From Liolophura sinensis (Eukaryota > Mollusca > Polyplacophora > Chitonida > Chitonidae): 64,000 bases of DNA. The DNA lies in assembly GCF_032854445.1 (NCBI RefSeq), contig NC_088304.1, forward strand, positions 3,906,001-3,970,000. The letters run 5' to 3'. Position numbers and translations under genes: made by a program. The notes below the pieces were generated by a model. The model was not told where the DNA came from. It worked only from the letters and a program-made list of their open reading frames with translations, and ran no database searches. Below, piece by piece: positions 1 through 12,517 of this stretch; within the stretch, counting starts at the first letter, position 1, and every line of letters begins with the position of its first letter.

Positions 1-88
1 GCAGAGAAACAGAGGAGAAAAAAATTAGAAGTACATGTATTCTTTTTACAGTACATGTAACCACTGTTAAATATCTTCGTTATCGTAG

Positions 89-3000
89 GGTAACATTGCT
101 CTGGAGAAGAGCAAACGTAAGAAGCCTCACAGCTGGTTACCAGACGAGGGATGGGAAGACATCATCAGATTGGTGGAGATTGCACCAGACCAGTTCTCTT
201 CTCTCCTCGATGACATCGAGCGCAATGAGAAAGTTTGGAAAGAGGTATGAAGGTTGATTAATTAACATTTTTACAGTCTCTACTTTAGAGAATATCATTA
301 CCATTTCATTTTATGTCTTCATTTATTTATTTGATAGGTTCTTAAAGCTGTTTTGAAAAAGTTTTGTCAGTCAGAGTTCATGGTGGTGAAGGATGCAGCA
401 AGAAAATTCCTGGTGATGTCTAGCCAGTTATGCATAAACATATTGCAATGTATTTGTGACGCGAAATAATATAGGCTTTGATTGATTTGTTCTCAGTGGT
501 TTGATCATGACACACCAGAGTCTCAGCAGTTCCCCATGAAGTACGAGAAAAGCCTGACAGCATTCCAACGCCTCATGCTGCTGCGATGCTTCCGTGTGGA
601 TCGTATCTACCGTGCAGTCACCGTCTATGTCATCAGCATCATGGGGGAGAAGTATGTCACGCCACCAATCATCAGCTTTGAGGCCATCTTTGAGCAGAGC
701 ACCCCTGTGTCACCGATCGTGTTCATTCTCAGCCCGGGGTCTGATCCAGCCAGCGACCTGATGAAGTTAGCGGAAAGGACAGGATTTGGTACAAACAAGC
801 TGAAGTACCTGTCCATGGGGCAGGGACAAGAGAAGGTTAGTTACAACAAACTGTTTTCCCACATCAGGGTTCATGAACTTGCTATCAGGTGAGCTATATC
901 AAGCTGTTTTCCTACATCTGGGTTTATGAACTTGCTGTCAGGTGAGCTATATCAAGCTGTTTTCCTACATCTGGGTTTATGAACTTGCTGTCAGGTGAGC
1001 TATATCAAGCTGTTTTCCTACATCTGGGTTTATGAACTTGCTGTCAGGTGAGCTATATCAAGCTGTTTTCCTACATCTGGGTTTATGAACTTGCTACCAG
1101 GTGAGTTATATCAAATTGTTTTCCCACTTCTGGGTTTATGAACTTGCTACCAGGTGAGTTATATCAAATTGTTTTCCCACTTCTGGGTTTATGAACTTGC
1201 TACCAGGTGAGTTATATCAAATTGTTTTCCTACATCTGGGTTTATGAACTTGCTACCAGGTGAGTTATATCAAATTGTTTTCCTACATCTGGGTTTATGA
1301 ACTTGCTACCAGGTGAGTTATATCAAATTGTTTTCCTACATCTGGGTTTATGAACTTGCTACCAGGTGAGATATATTAAATTGTCTTCCCACTTCTGGGT
1401 TTATGAACTTGCTACCAGGTGAGTTATATCAAATTGTCTTCCCACTTCTGGGTTTATGAACTTGCTATCAGGTGAGTTATATCAAATTGTTTTCCCACTT
1501 CTGGGTTTATGAACTTGCTACCAGGTGAGTTATATCAAATTGTTTTCCCACTTCTGGGATTATGAACTTGCTACCAGGTGAGTTATATCAAATTATTTTC
1601 CCACTTCTGGGTTTATGAACTTGCTCCCAGGTGAGTTATATCAAATTGTTTTCCCACTTCTGGGATTATGAACTTGCTACCAGGTGAGTTATATCAAATT
1701 GTTTTCCCACTTCTGGGTTTATGAACTTGCTACCAGGTGAGCTATATCAAATTGTTTTCCCACTTCTGGGTTTATGAACTTGCTCCCAGGTGAGTTATAT
1801 CAAATTGTTTTCCCACTTCTGGGTTTATGAACTTATTATCACATAAAGCAGGCCAGAAGGGTAGGAATAAGTAACTTTGATTATGAGTGAAGTTCAGATG
1901 ATGCTGATAAGGGTAAAATAGCATCCAGGAGCAAACTCTCAGTTTATCCATGGATGACATTGGGCTGTGATCTAAAGGTTAAAGGGACTTGTCTTTTGCA
2001 TTGCTATGGTACAAGAGTTGTGGGTTCAACCATGGCCTTGGGCAGAGAATATGTGTATTCCTCTGCCATCAGTGCCTGTGGGGCATTAGTGACAAGAAGC
2101 AGTTAATGATGTTCATGTGACCGTTTGTGCAGTCTAACGTTTGTTGAATATCAGTTGTCTTCCATGTGGCTGTCTATGCATATGAATATACCAATATGAC
2201 GTGCATATCTGTGCATCACATGTGAAAAAGTTTGTCAGGAACTTGCCAAAGACTGGTGGTTTATGCCAGGAACTTTATCCCCCTGTGAAACTGAACACCA
2301 TCATATACAGTGAAAAATTCTTGAGTATGGCGTTAAACAACAATCAGATAAATGAAAATACTTTCAGGGATACAATCTAAGGAATGGACCTGATGTCACT
2401 TACTGTTTGATAAAATTTATCAATTGCAATATATAATTCTGTTTGCCTAAAAGTTGAACGCTTTAAATCTTTCCATCACAGGTTGCCATACAGCTGCTAG
2501 AGACAGCGATTGCCCGCGGACAGTGGCTCATGTTGCAGAACTGTCATTTACTGGTCAGCTGGCTCAAGCACTTAGAGAAAGAACTGGAGAAACTCACCAA
2601 ACCCCACCCTGACTTCCGTCTCTGGCTTACCACAGAGCCCACCCCTAACTTCCCCATCGGTATTCTTCAGAGGTCACTCAAGGTCGTTACCGAGCCACCC
2701 AATGGGCTCAAGCTCAACTTACGTAGCACATATTTTCGCATCACTAGTACCGCGCTGGCGGAATGCCCTCACAATGCTTTCCCCTCTCTCATCTTTGTTC
2801 TGGCCTTTTTCCACGCTGTCGTCCAGGAGCGAAGAAAGTATGGGAAAATTGGCTGGAATATTCCATACGATTTTAACGAGTCTGACTTTCAGGTGTGTGA
2901 ACAGATCCTAAACACATACCTGACGAAAGCAGCAGAGCAAGGCGAGGCCAAGATCCCCTGGAACAGCCTCAAGTATCTGATTGGAGAGGTGAGTACAAGT

Positions 3001-6000
3001 GTCATTTGAAAATCTGATAGTGCTTAAAGGTAAATGGAGTTAGAGAATTCCAAATCAGATTTCTCTGCTGAAACCAATACCTAGAGGTTAGTATGATATG
3101 CTGACTTTCAAATGAATTGTGTTCTTAACCAAATCTTCCACTTTTTCAAAACTTTATAAAGGCTGTAAATTTGTGTCTTCAATACCCATTTGCCACCTTT
3201 GCAAACAAAGTCATCTTTTTAAAATAAATTTCATTTTCTTTTGATCAGCAATACAAGACTCTTTCTTGATTTATGAAATTTACATGAACAAAATACTGAG
3301 TAGCTCCTATGTGAACTCTGCCCTGTTTGACCTCTGCCCTGTTTGACCTCTGCTCTGTTTGACCTCTGCCCATTTTCCCCAGGTGATGTATGGAGGCCGT
3401 GCTATTGACGACTTTGACCGACGCGTGCTGAGAACGTACATGGATGAGTACATGGGAGACTTTATCTTTGACACGTTCCAGCCATTCCACTTCTACCACA
3501 ACGATGAGGTGGACTACAGAATCCCCGAGGAGGGAGCCAGGGATGTCTATGTGGGTGAGTTATCACCACAAGATGCTATATTTGTATATCAGACAATGCC
3601 AAGGTATCAGTCTTAACAACAGTCCTGGCCGAATCTACATACATGTACTTGTGACTCTAAGTGCTAAACCAATGATCTGTCTTTTGCTGGTTTGGTTGCT
3701 GCTTTAGATCAGGAGATTTCTCATGCACCCTGGCAATGCAAGAGGGTTTCTCCAAGCCCAACTCGCTTCACCAGTAGTAATGACTTGTACTTTAGTGAAG
3801 TGCATGATCCCAGTGACGCTAAGTTTGAAATGAAAGGCTGTTTCTATTTTAATATTCACTCTGAAGTCTATCAGATAAAAGATCATTCAGCCATTGTTTA
3901 GTATTCACTCTGTCCATTTTGTTCTGATATTTCACACTATATGTTGATTTTTTTTATATGCATTGTCTGACCACTGGTATAATTTTGTCCCTTGTAGACT
4001 ACATAGAGAGCCTGCCCTTAGCAAACACCCCTGAGGTGTTTGGTCTGCACCCTAATGCTGAGATCGGCTACTACACGCTGGCTGCCCGTGACATGTGGAG
4101 CCATCTGGTGGAGCTACAGCCACAAACAGGGGACAGTGGGGGTGGCATCAGTCGAGAAGATTTCATTGACAAGATCGCCTCCGACGTCCTGAATCGTCTG
4201 CCACCAGGACTCGAGCTGGACAAGATCAAGAAAAAGTTTGGTGTTGACATTACCCCAACTACGGTGGTGTTGTTGCAGGAATTAGAGCGCTTCATAAAGC
4301 TGATCACTCGAATGAAGAGGTCCTTAACCACTCTCAAGCGGGTCAGTACAGATAGAAGAATTTGTAGTGTTCAGATGTTATGCCCGTTCTGTTTGGTTCC
4401 TTTTTTCATGTTTAAGTAAAACTATGAATGCAGTTTATCCACCTTAATCTTTTGACTATGGCGATAATTTATCTTCAAAGCTTCACAGAAAACAGAATAT
4501 TTTCAGTGGACCGAGAAATGTGCTCGAAAATATGCTCGAAAATATGCTCAAAATCGATCAGTGTTGACCAATATTTAGATTCAACTCTTACCTGTTTAGC
4601 TTGATAGCTCGATATTTCATCAATGAGTCTTGATGTGACATTAGTACAATGTATGTGTACTATATGACATCGGCTGTTACCTGTTTATATAGGCTCTAGC
4701 TGGAGAGGTGGGCATGAGGAGTGAGCTGGACAAAGTGGCCAGTGTACAGTTTAATGGTCAGATCTCAGCTCTAGTCAGTCTTGATGTGACATAGATATGG
4801 GTATAATGATGTGGACTGCTGATGTTTATACAGGCTCTAGCTGGAGAGGTGGGCATGAGCAGTGAGCTGGACGAAGTGGCCAGAGCACTGTTTAATGGTC
4901 AGATCCCTGCTATATGGAGACGTCTGGCCCCGGAGACCCTCAAGTCACTGGCTAACTGGATGATCCACTTTGAAAAGAGGAATGCTCAGTATACCAAATG
5001 GGTGAGGGCTTGGCACAAGTTGTATTTTTTTCTAAAGATCATCATATGTTCATTAAGTTTGCACCTGGAAATAATAAAACCCTTTTTGACTATGAAAATA
5101 ATTGGCATGTAAATGCAGATTCAGTCAGTACAAATGCAAGTTGGCAATACATACAGCAGTGACATCACTCTTAGGGCTTCATGTTGTCTTGGATTTAGTG
5201 TTGTGAATGGTCCATGTTAAAAGATACCTAATACATGTACTTTATAACATTTGATTGTCAATATGAAGAAGGCTCCTGCTGGCATAAGAGTAGAACCTCA
5301 AACGCATGACTCCAAGTTTCACATTATCATATCACACTTTCAACTGCAACACAACACTTGATGAACAAGACTGTTTGCTTAGCTGCGGCTTCAGGTCAGG
5401 AGATTTGTCATACATAGGGAGGTGCTGTGGTTTCTTTGTTTATAAAGTTGACAGCAGCTAATGGATGGATCCATCACATTTGATGCCCCACATCCCCGTG
5501 ACTTGTGATAATGTTACTTTTCATGCTATTCGTGGTGAAAGCAATTGTGTCATCATGACAACGCAGAAAGACTGAACATTTGTAACCATGTGTGGAACAT
5601 CTGGTCAACATATCTGCACCAATATTGAGGTTCTTGATTGACAGATTGATTGAAAAAGTCTTTTTAGTGAAATTCTTCATTTAGATGTGAAAAAAATAAA
5701 CCCACAAAAAAAAAATCAAGCCGACAAAATGAATTCTCACTGTCTTACTGTGTGTTTTCAGATCAGTGAAGGAGAACCAGCCGTGATGTGGTTATCAGGC
5801 CTGCACATCCCCGAATCTTACTTGACTGCTCTGGTGCAGGCCACGTGCCGTAAGAATGGCTGGCCTTTGGACAAGTCAACCCTGTACACCTCTGTGACTC
5901 AATATGCCACGCCCGACGACGTCACAGAGCGCGCTCATCAGGGTGAGTTAGTCTGTGGTAGTGGCAGGTTCATGTAGCATGTTGTCTTGAGAGGGGAGAT

Positions 6001-8185
6001 TTGACAGCAAGCCTTGTGGCTTCAGCCAGACTCCTGATACAGTCACCAAGATCAATCTGGCTAAAAATGTCTTGAGAGGGGAGATATGACAGCAAGCCTT
6101 GTGGCTTCAGCCAGGCTGCTGATAGAGTCACCAAGACCAATCTGGCTAAAAATTCTCAGTAGCACAACACTTGCTCACCTCTTTCACACTTGTAGTAGGT
6201 TATGGTTTTGCACTAATCCTTATATAACATTTTCAGCCAGGTAGAACATTCTTTCATTGTGTATATTTTATTGTGGACATGTGTATATATTGTTGTTCCT
6301 GTCTGTCAGGATGCCCTGTCCATGGCCTGTACCTGGAGAGAGCAGTTTGGGATAAACAGGACATGTGTATATATTGTTGTTTCTGTTTGTCAGGATGCAT
6401 TGCCCATGGCCTGTACCTGGAGAGAGCAGTCTGCGATAAACAGAACATGTGTATATGTTGTTGTTTCTGTTTGTCAGGATGCCCTGTCCATGGCCTGTAC
6501 CTGGAGAGGGCAGTTTGGGATAAGCAGGACATGTGTATATAGTGTTGTTTCTGTTTGTCAGGATGCCCTGTCCATGGCCTGTACCTGGAGAGAGCAGCCT
6601 GGGATAGACAGGACATGTGTTTATATTGTTGTTTCTGTTTGTCAGGATGCATTGTCCATGGCCTATACCTGGAAACAGCAGTCTGGGATAGACAGGACAT
6701 GTGTATATATTGTTGTTCCTGTCTGTCAGGATAACTTGTCCATGGCCTGTACCTGGAGAGAGCAGTCTGGGATAGACAGGATATGTGTATATATTGTTGT
6801 TCCTGTCTGTCAGGATGCCTTGTCCATGGCCTGTACCTGAAGGGCACACCCTGGGATAGACAGGACATGTGTATATATTGTTGTTCCTGTCTGTCAGGAT
6901 GCCTTGTCCATGGCCTGTACCTGAAGGACACACCCTGGGATAGACAGGGCATGTGTATATATTGTTGTTCCTGTCTGTCAGGATGCCTTATCCATGGTCT
7001 GTACCTGAAGGGCACACCCTGGGATAGACAGGACATGTGTATATATTGTTGTTCCTGTCTGTCAGGATGCCCTGTCCATGGCCTGTACCTGAAGAGAGCA
7101 GTCTGGGATAGACAGGACATGTGTATATATTGTTGTTTCTGTTTGTCAGGATGCCTTGTCCATGGCCTGTACCTGGAGAGAGCAGTCTGGGATAAACAGA
7201 ACATGTGTATATATTGTTGTTTCTGTTTGTCAGGATGCCTTGTCCATGGCCTGTACCTGAAGGGCACCCCCTGGGATAGACAGGACATGTGTATATATTG
7301 TTGTTTCTCTTTGTCAGGATGCTTTGTTCATGGCCTATACCTGGAGGGAGCAGCCTGGGATAAACAGGACATGTGTCTGATCCGCCAGAAGCCCAAACAG
7401 TTGATCCAGCAGTTACCGGTACTCAAGATCATACCCATAGAAGCTCACAGGCTCAAACTTCAGGTGACTTGACTTTTCTCTTTTACACGTACACAATATA
7501 GCTGATAGCAGATGTAGTCCTGCTCCAGATCTGTGGCCTGAACAGCTTGACTTACAAAGTTTGTCATGTACCTGCTAAAACTGACACCAAACGCTCATCA
7601 CATATACATGTATAGTTGTATGTATTTAAACCATAGTCATAAGAATGAAGAGCTAAGGTCTCACTTGCATATTTGTCCAAGAGAGCTATTACAGGAGAAT
7701 TTGTGCATGACAGCTGTTGTTTGTTTGGCTGCAGCCAGGTAATTCAAGAGAAATCTAGTGAAAGTTGGTGGTTTATAAAATACTAAGGATACTCATCTTT
7801 CTTCTTCCCATAAACCCTACCACCAAACTATGTGGATAGGTCTTGAGTTCAGCATTATCAATCAAACATAATCAAAAAAATAGTAAATAAATACAAGTCC
7901 TAGATACTCTTCATTTGCTGAGGTATAACTGGAAATACCTGTACCAGTTAGTCCCATGTATCAATCAGATTTACGCATTGAGCAATGTTAAATCCTAAAT
8001 TAATTAATGTTAATAATTTTTTTTATGTGTTATTTCAGAACACATTCCGTACCCCGGTGTATGTGACATCACAGAGGAGGAACGCTATGGGAGTAGGTCT
8101 TGTGTTTGAAGCTGACCTGGCTACCACAGAGCACATCAGTCATTGGGTGTTACAGGGAGTCTGCCTCATTCTCAACACAGACTGA
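89..8185 (+). CDS. DNAH10: Axonemal dynein heavy chain, C-terminal part (DNAH10-like), ten 3' exons
   Basis: Motor subunit of an inner-arm axonemal dynein that hydrolyses ATP to slide doublet microtubules in cilia and flagella. Exons by GT-AG sites and phase: 89-244, 338-412, 497-835, 2482-2988, 3383-3554, 3998-4341, 4834-5001, 5762-5942, 7318-7463, 8039-8185. They join to an uninterrupted 744 residues and a stop; the 5' part of the gene lies outside the window. Seen: [12 protein letters not shown] (the conserved LQNCHL motif of the last AAA module), [27 protein letters not shown], the C-terminal [12 protein letters not shown] and a final [10 protein letters not shown] with [18 protein letters not shown] dynein C-terminus is certain. 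The DNAH10 assignment rests on my memory of the VFEADL and [11 protein letters not shown] ending, and another axonemal paralogue is the alternative. Tandem repeats touch the splice sites of introns 3, 4, 6 and 8. Confidence 0.93.
836..1842 (+). repeat. 53-bp minisatellite, 19 copies, starting at the exon 3 donor of the dynein gene
   Basis: The unit reads roughly GTGAGTTATATCAAATTG... and ends TGCTACCAG. Copies start at 836 and recur every 53 bp; 1790 is exactly 18 periods later, so there is no net indel. The first base of copy 1 is the first intron base after exon 3. Each later boundary reads CAG|GTGAGT (or GTGAGC/GTGAGA), a near-consensus donor, so the intron carries about 18 decoy donors. 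Copies fall into two sequence subtypes, with CAAGCTG early in the array and CAAATTG later. Confidence 0.95.
3316..3371 (+). repeat. 16-bp tandem repeat forming the tract before dynein exon 5
   Basis: CTCTGCCCTGTTTGAC occurs at 3316 and 3332, a one-base variant at 3348, and a partial copy at 3364. The partial copy runs into TTTTCCCCAG, the acceptor of the exon that starts at 3383. The repeats supply most of the pyrimidine-rich sequence next to the acceptor. Confidence 0.8.
4693..4770 (+). pseudogene. Decayed partial duplicate of dynein exon 7 (pseudo-exon)
   Basis: After an acceptor-like TTTATATAG, the sequence repeats the first ~75 bases of the true exon at 4834 with several substitutions: it keeps ALAGEVGM and an SELD-like stretch but diverges after FNGQI. 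The upstream AGTCTTGATGTGACAT also occurs in both copies (4626 and 4777), so a block of about 140-150 bp was duplicated in tandem. The copy lacks the 3' half of the exon, runs into a stop near 4792, and has only a possible GTCAGT donor. It is probably non-functional, though a cryptic exon cannot be excluded. Confidence 0.8.
5983..6154 (+). repeat. 86-bp tandem duplication in dynein intron 8
   Basis: GTCTTGAGAGGGGAGAT starts at 5983 and again at 6069. Both copies continue through GCAAGCCTTGTGGCTTCAGC to TCTGGCTAAAAAT with a few substitutions. They lie between the exon 8 donor and the 84-bp array. Confidence 0.85.
6281..7372 (+). repeat. 84-bp tandem array, 13 copies, amplifying the acceptor and start of dynein exon 9
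   Basis: Units start at 6281, 6365, 6449 and so on every 84 bp to 7289, with no net length change. Each unit holds about 29 bp of intron ending TTTGTCAG (or CTGTCAG), then an exon-like GATGCCTTGTCCATGGCC and about 37 further bases. The last unit contains the real exon start at 7318. Because 84 is 28 codons, all 13 acceptors share the same phase. The dynein frame is open from just after a stop at 6732 to the exon end at 7463, and is interrupted upstream at 6540. Translated units read MCIYCC then CLSGC and VHGLYL, carrying the conserved dynein C-terminal VHGLYL motif. Confidence 0.95.
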
Positions 8186-9830
8186 ACAACATAGACTTGT
8201 GCACACGGACAAACGGACACTCAGAAGTTGCTCTCTGCACTCCATGAACACATTGTACTTTTGTAGTGTTTTTTATCTACTTTATATCATAGACCAATAT
8301 GTTCTGATCAATGATGTTGACTTTAGTAGGATTCTCCACAAAAAAATTTAAAAAAAAAAAACCCCACAGCAGATACCATGATTTTGATTTGTTTTCCTCC
8401 ATCTAGTTTTGGTATTTCAAAAAACCTAGTTTTTTGGACCAACTTTGGAAGAGAATGATTACTTTACAGGGAGCTTAAACATTATTCCATAAATGGGATA
8501 GAAAAAAAAAGATGACAGAAAAAGGCCTATAATCTGACTTGCATGTGAAGGAGTACTCAGAGGTTGTTACGTACCAGTTTGTATGGCCATTGAAGAGACA
8601 TTGTTTTATTTGAGCACAGGAAATTGTTTGACCTTATGCAATAAATGTTATTTTTGGCATATTTTTATTCATGCCAGTTATTCTATAAACACAGGTTTGG
8701 ACATCTGTGGTAATGTGATGTAAATAGTTATTTTGTTAATGTTTATAGATATTGGTGTCTTTTTTTTGTTTGTTGATTTTCATGGTTAATATAAAACCTT
8801 ATTACCAGTATTGACTCCTGTGTCAGCATTATGAACTGCTGCTGTGACACTGCAGTGTGATGAAGTACTTTGTGGTGTTGTAAAAGTGGTATATTTAAAC
8901 CTTACCTAAAACTGCATTGCACTAGAATGGAAGTCTCTATTGCTGCATTTTATATTATGAACAGAAGACATGAAGCAATGCTTGATTGCAGTGTAATGAA
9001 ACAATTTGTGATGGAGGATCGCCATTTGAAACTTATCGTTACATTGCGGTATTAGAAAACAATTTATACTGCCGGATTGGAGTTGAAAACGCATTGCAGT
9101 TATGGCGTTTATATGACTGTCACTTATACAGCACGGAAAATTCCATTGTGAACTGCTGTTTACCGTCATGTTAAAGTTCAAGTATTAAATGTACAAGCTG
9201 TTGTATTTGATTTAGCCTTGTTCCCATAGTGCTGTGTTGAAGTTGTACCCCATTGTTCATCAAAGAGGCTGTGATATGTAAGTGAGAATGGTGAAGGGCT
9301 TCAGCACTCCTGGCTTATCTAAGTGCTGTTTGTACAAACCATGCTTAACATGTATAAAGTACATTATTTGTTTTTATCATCTAACCTCCGTCCATAAGAT
9401 TTACTCCTTCCAAGTGTGCATTCCGTCCTCAATATAGAGTGTATATACGTGTATACAAGTTATTTTTACACTATGTCACTTTCATATACCGGTGTAGTAT
9501 TTATGCATGTAGGGAACAAATGTTACCTTCCTATACACTGACATATCAGAGATGTGCCACTGTTTGTATGGACACAACAGATTTACACAGTGTGTAGAAT
9601 TTTCAGAATGTAGGACTTCTGTTGTGATTTTTACTTTCTTCTCGACTGCTGTTATGATATATTTTTATAGTGGATTCCACTAACCTTTCAAATTAGAAGC
9701 TTTCCGTCCCTTGTGTTTTCCACATTCACTGTGACTGTTAAAGTTAATCATAAGTTTTAAAGTGTTTTAGGATTTCGGTACTGATTGTTACATGGAATAT
9801 TGAATGTGTTAAAGAATGAAGGAAATAAAT
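8186..9830 (+). other. Dynein 3' UTR with two candidate poly(A) signals
   Basis: No convincing coding sequence follows the stop at 8185. AATAAA occurs at 8640-8645 and again at 9824-9829. The second is followed by TGT-rich sequence typical of a cleavage region. The 3' end is therefore about 0.5 or 1.65 kb after the stop; transcripts would decide between them. Confidence 0.5.
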
Positions 9831-12517
9831 TGTTTACGATGTTATATGTCTTGCTTTATCACTATCAGTTGTATGATGTAAAGTTTAATATTCAATGACA
9901 AACTCATTATGCCTCCCAGAATGAGCTCAAGTCAGGAGGAGTCAGTCAGGTAACTGGTGAGAGGAGAAAGGTAGTTTGCTCGAAGCTCTGCATTTGTTCA
10001 CTCCATTCAATGACGGACACCAAACTGTTTAATAGCCTATTACACAATTTAATTTACTATGTAAGCTCATCTGTAAGAGTTTGTGCAGCAAACTGTCAAC
10101 ACACATGCAGGTACAGCGAGCATGTTAGTGAGACACTAAATTTCTACTGGTTCTAAATAACATGTGAGCCGATGCAACGTGAGGTGAAATTAGTTGTCTG
10201 TTGCGTGTAATCCGATCGACCAGCCATAATCGGTCCAACTCAGGCGACTTTTTTTTTCTTTCTTTTCAGTAGGTTGAACACATCATTGTTAAAAACAAGC
10301 CACATGTTTCTTCTCAGAAGAAAATATCTTTTCACTCACTTTGCATCAAAACACACATTCGTCTTTTTCTCGTGGTAAAGAGATTACATGTAAGTCTTGT
10401 GAATATATTTGCAGCACACTTGTATCAGCACATGACTTTATGATGGCTCTATTGAAATGGCTTAGTGACAAAATTAAACCCAATTAAGTCCAAAAGAAAA
10501 TCCACAGGCTTTTCACTAAGCACGTGATGGTATGTGAAATTTTGAGCCTCCATCTGCTAGTCTAGATTTGGCGGGAGATTTCACAATCGTGTTGACATTT
10601 TTCCCCCAAGGGACGGGTCGATGAAAATAGGTTCATGAAATTGGTCATTACTGAATTCTGAAGTAAGCTGTCAGTTGTCTGTAAGGCTTACGCAGTGACA
10701 GTCCCCAAAAATGTGAGTAGGAATAGATTTACCCTAATATTTCACAGGAGCTTAATTTCGCAATTTACAGGTTTGTAAACAACTGTGGCTTGATACTTTT
10801 TTCATTTTAATTCATGGTATAAAAATAAAGGTGATGTCTGGAGTTCTTCAAGCCTTTACCCACGCCAAGCATGTGCTCCGAACTTCGTGGCGAGAACAAC
10901 AATCACCCACCTCGCCATTGCGGCACCATTTTAAGTTTCGATCATTCGAAGTAAAAGCGGCAAAGTTTACGGTCTAGCTGGCACACAGCTGTGAATTGAG
11001 GCCTGCTGGTCGAAAAGGTCCACAAATTACGGTACCTTGCCATCGCATTAATGAAAAATCCATGATCATCGGTTAATATAAAAGCTAATCAACCACATAC
11101 ATAATTAATGATGGCTGGCGTCAGACAAGTGAATGTATGAGGAAGGACTTGGTTTAGCCTGAGGTTTTCTCACAGATCTTAATCTGGACAACAAATATTA
11201 CAGCTTCGGTGCCTTGCCATGAACTCTTTGTAAGATTCAAAGAAGTCGACAGAGACAAAGTGTTTCCACAGACAATGCGTTCAGAATGGGACATGTTTCA
11301 TTCACTCTGCACTGAGGAATCAGGTAGAGTCCCTGGAAACACTCCAGTGTGTTTGTGAAATTCCAATTCTTGGAAGAATTAACATACAGGTAATCGCAGG
11401 ACAACCACGTCCTTGGAAACACAGCATAAATTTTTTACTCTTCGCTCAGTTTTGTCCAAACATGGCCACAATCTGGCTGATTATAAAATTGGATATACAT
11501 CACACGGATATGCTGTACATGGCATCCCCTAATTTGCTGTAGTTCTTGCAGTGTACAAGGAAACTGTTCCAAAGAATTTGTACATCATGTATTTATGGAC
11601 AAACATAGTACCGCAATGTCAAATTCTGAAGAATAAATTAAACACAGCAGATTTGGTATAGTATGAATTCTTCAGTTTAATCTCAAATTGTGTGTTTCTG
11701 TTAAACAAGGCCTATGCATCTCACTTGATACATTGTGGATAATGCTTGGCATCCTGAAGTCACTTCCACAGAACTTTGTAATACCACTTAATGAGTGCAC
11801 TCTTTACATCTTTATTATATGTACAGGACTATCATGTCATATAAAGACAATTTGATTCCCGAAAAAATTCATGTATCATTATTACAGCTTTGTGAAAAGT
11901 GTACCAAGTAGTTTTTAACCATATTCCCTTCATTCAAATAAAAACACACGCACACAAAACCAGCTATTCTTGCTGTACTTGTAATGGCAGGTATCTACAA
12001 CTTACTGCATAGTGTATTATATGCTGCCTCCATTATGTACAGGACTGTGCAAAGTTACAGAGTGTGGTTCCGGTAGTAACAGTGTGCAACCTCGGTATCT
12101 TATAACAGAGGTCAACAGTCACAGCTTTTTAAGGTCACACTGACCTTGCCAACGCTTCCCCAGGATTCCCCACGAAGACTGTAATCTGCAGCACAATGTT
12201 ACAACTCTGTAGTGCCATTATAAAATTGGCTATGCAGAAAAGCGTAGATTTTCAACTGGTTTATCTGACTGGTATCTTTTATTCAGTATTTTTCCAGCAC
12301 ATTTCATATTAACATTCACCGAATGCAAACAAACAGCAGGTCTACAGTTTGGACAAAAAACTGTATAATTTTATAAAAAAAAACATGCAGCTCTAATGAT
12401 GTTACTTGTCAGCTGTGGACCCCTTTCTGATGAAACAAGGCCAAGAGCTCTAGTTGTACTTATACACTACTGAATGAATATACATTACTGACTGAATATA
12501 TGTTCTTGAATGATTTG
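9831..12517. other. Intergenic stretch, no gene recognised
   Basis: AT-rich sequence between the dynein gene and the region downstream of TMEM134. I found no exon chain, tRNA or clear repeat. Short ORFs here lack family similarity and splice context. Confidence 0.5.

Noticed and set aside
6254-7288. 344-residue minus-strand reading frame (SCLSQ...RYRPWT repeats)
   Set aside because: It is the antisense shadow of the 84-bp array. A 28-codon period keeps several frames open on both strands, and there are no flanking splice sites.
10850-10960. Minus-strand ATG (MARWVIVVLATKFGAHAW) with a GTAAAG donor
   Set aside because: It is short, with no following exon or family match, and lies in an otherwise empty interval.
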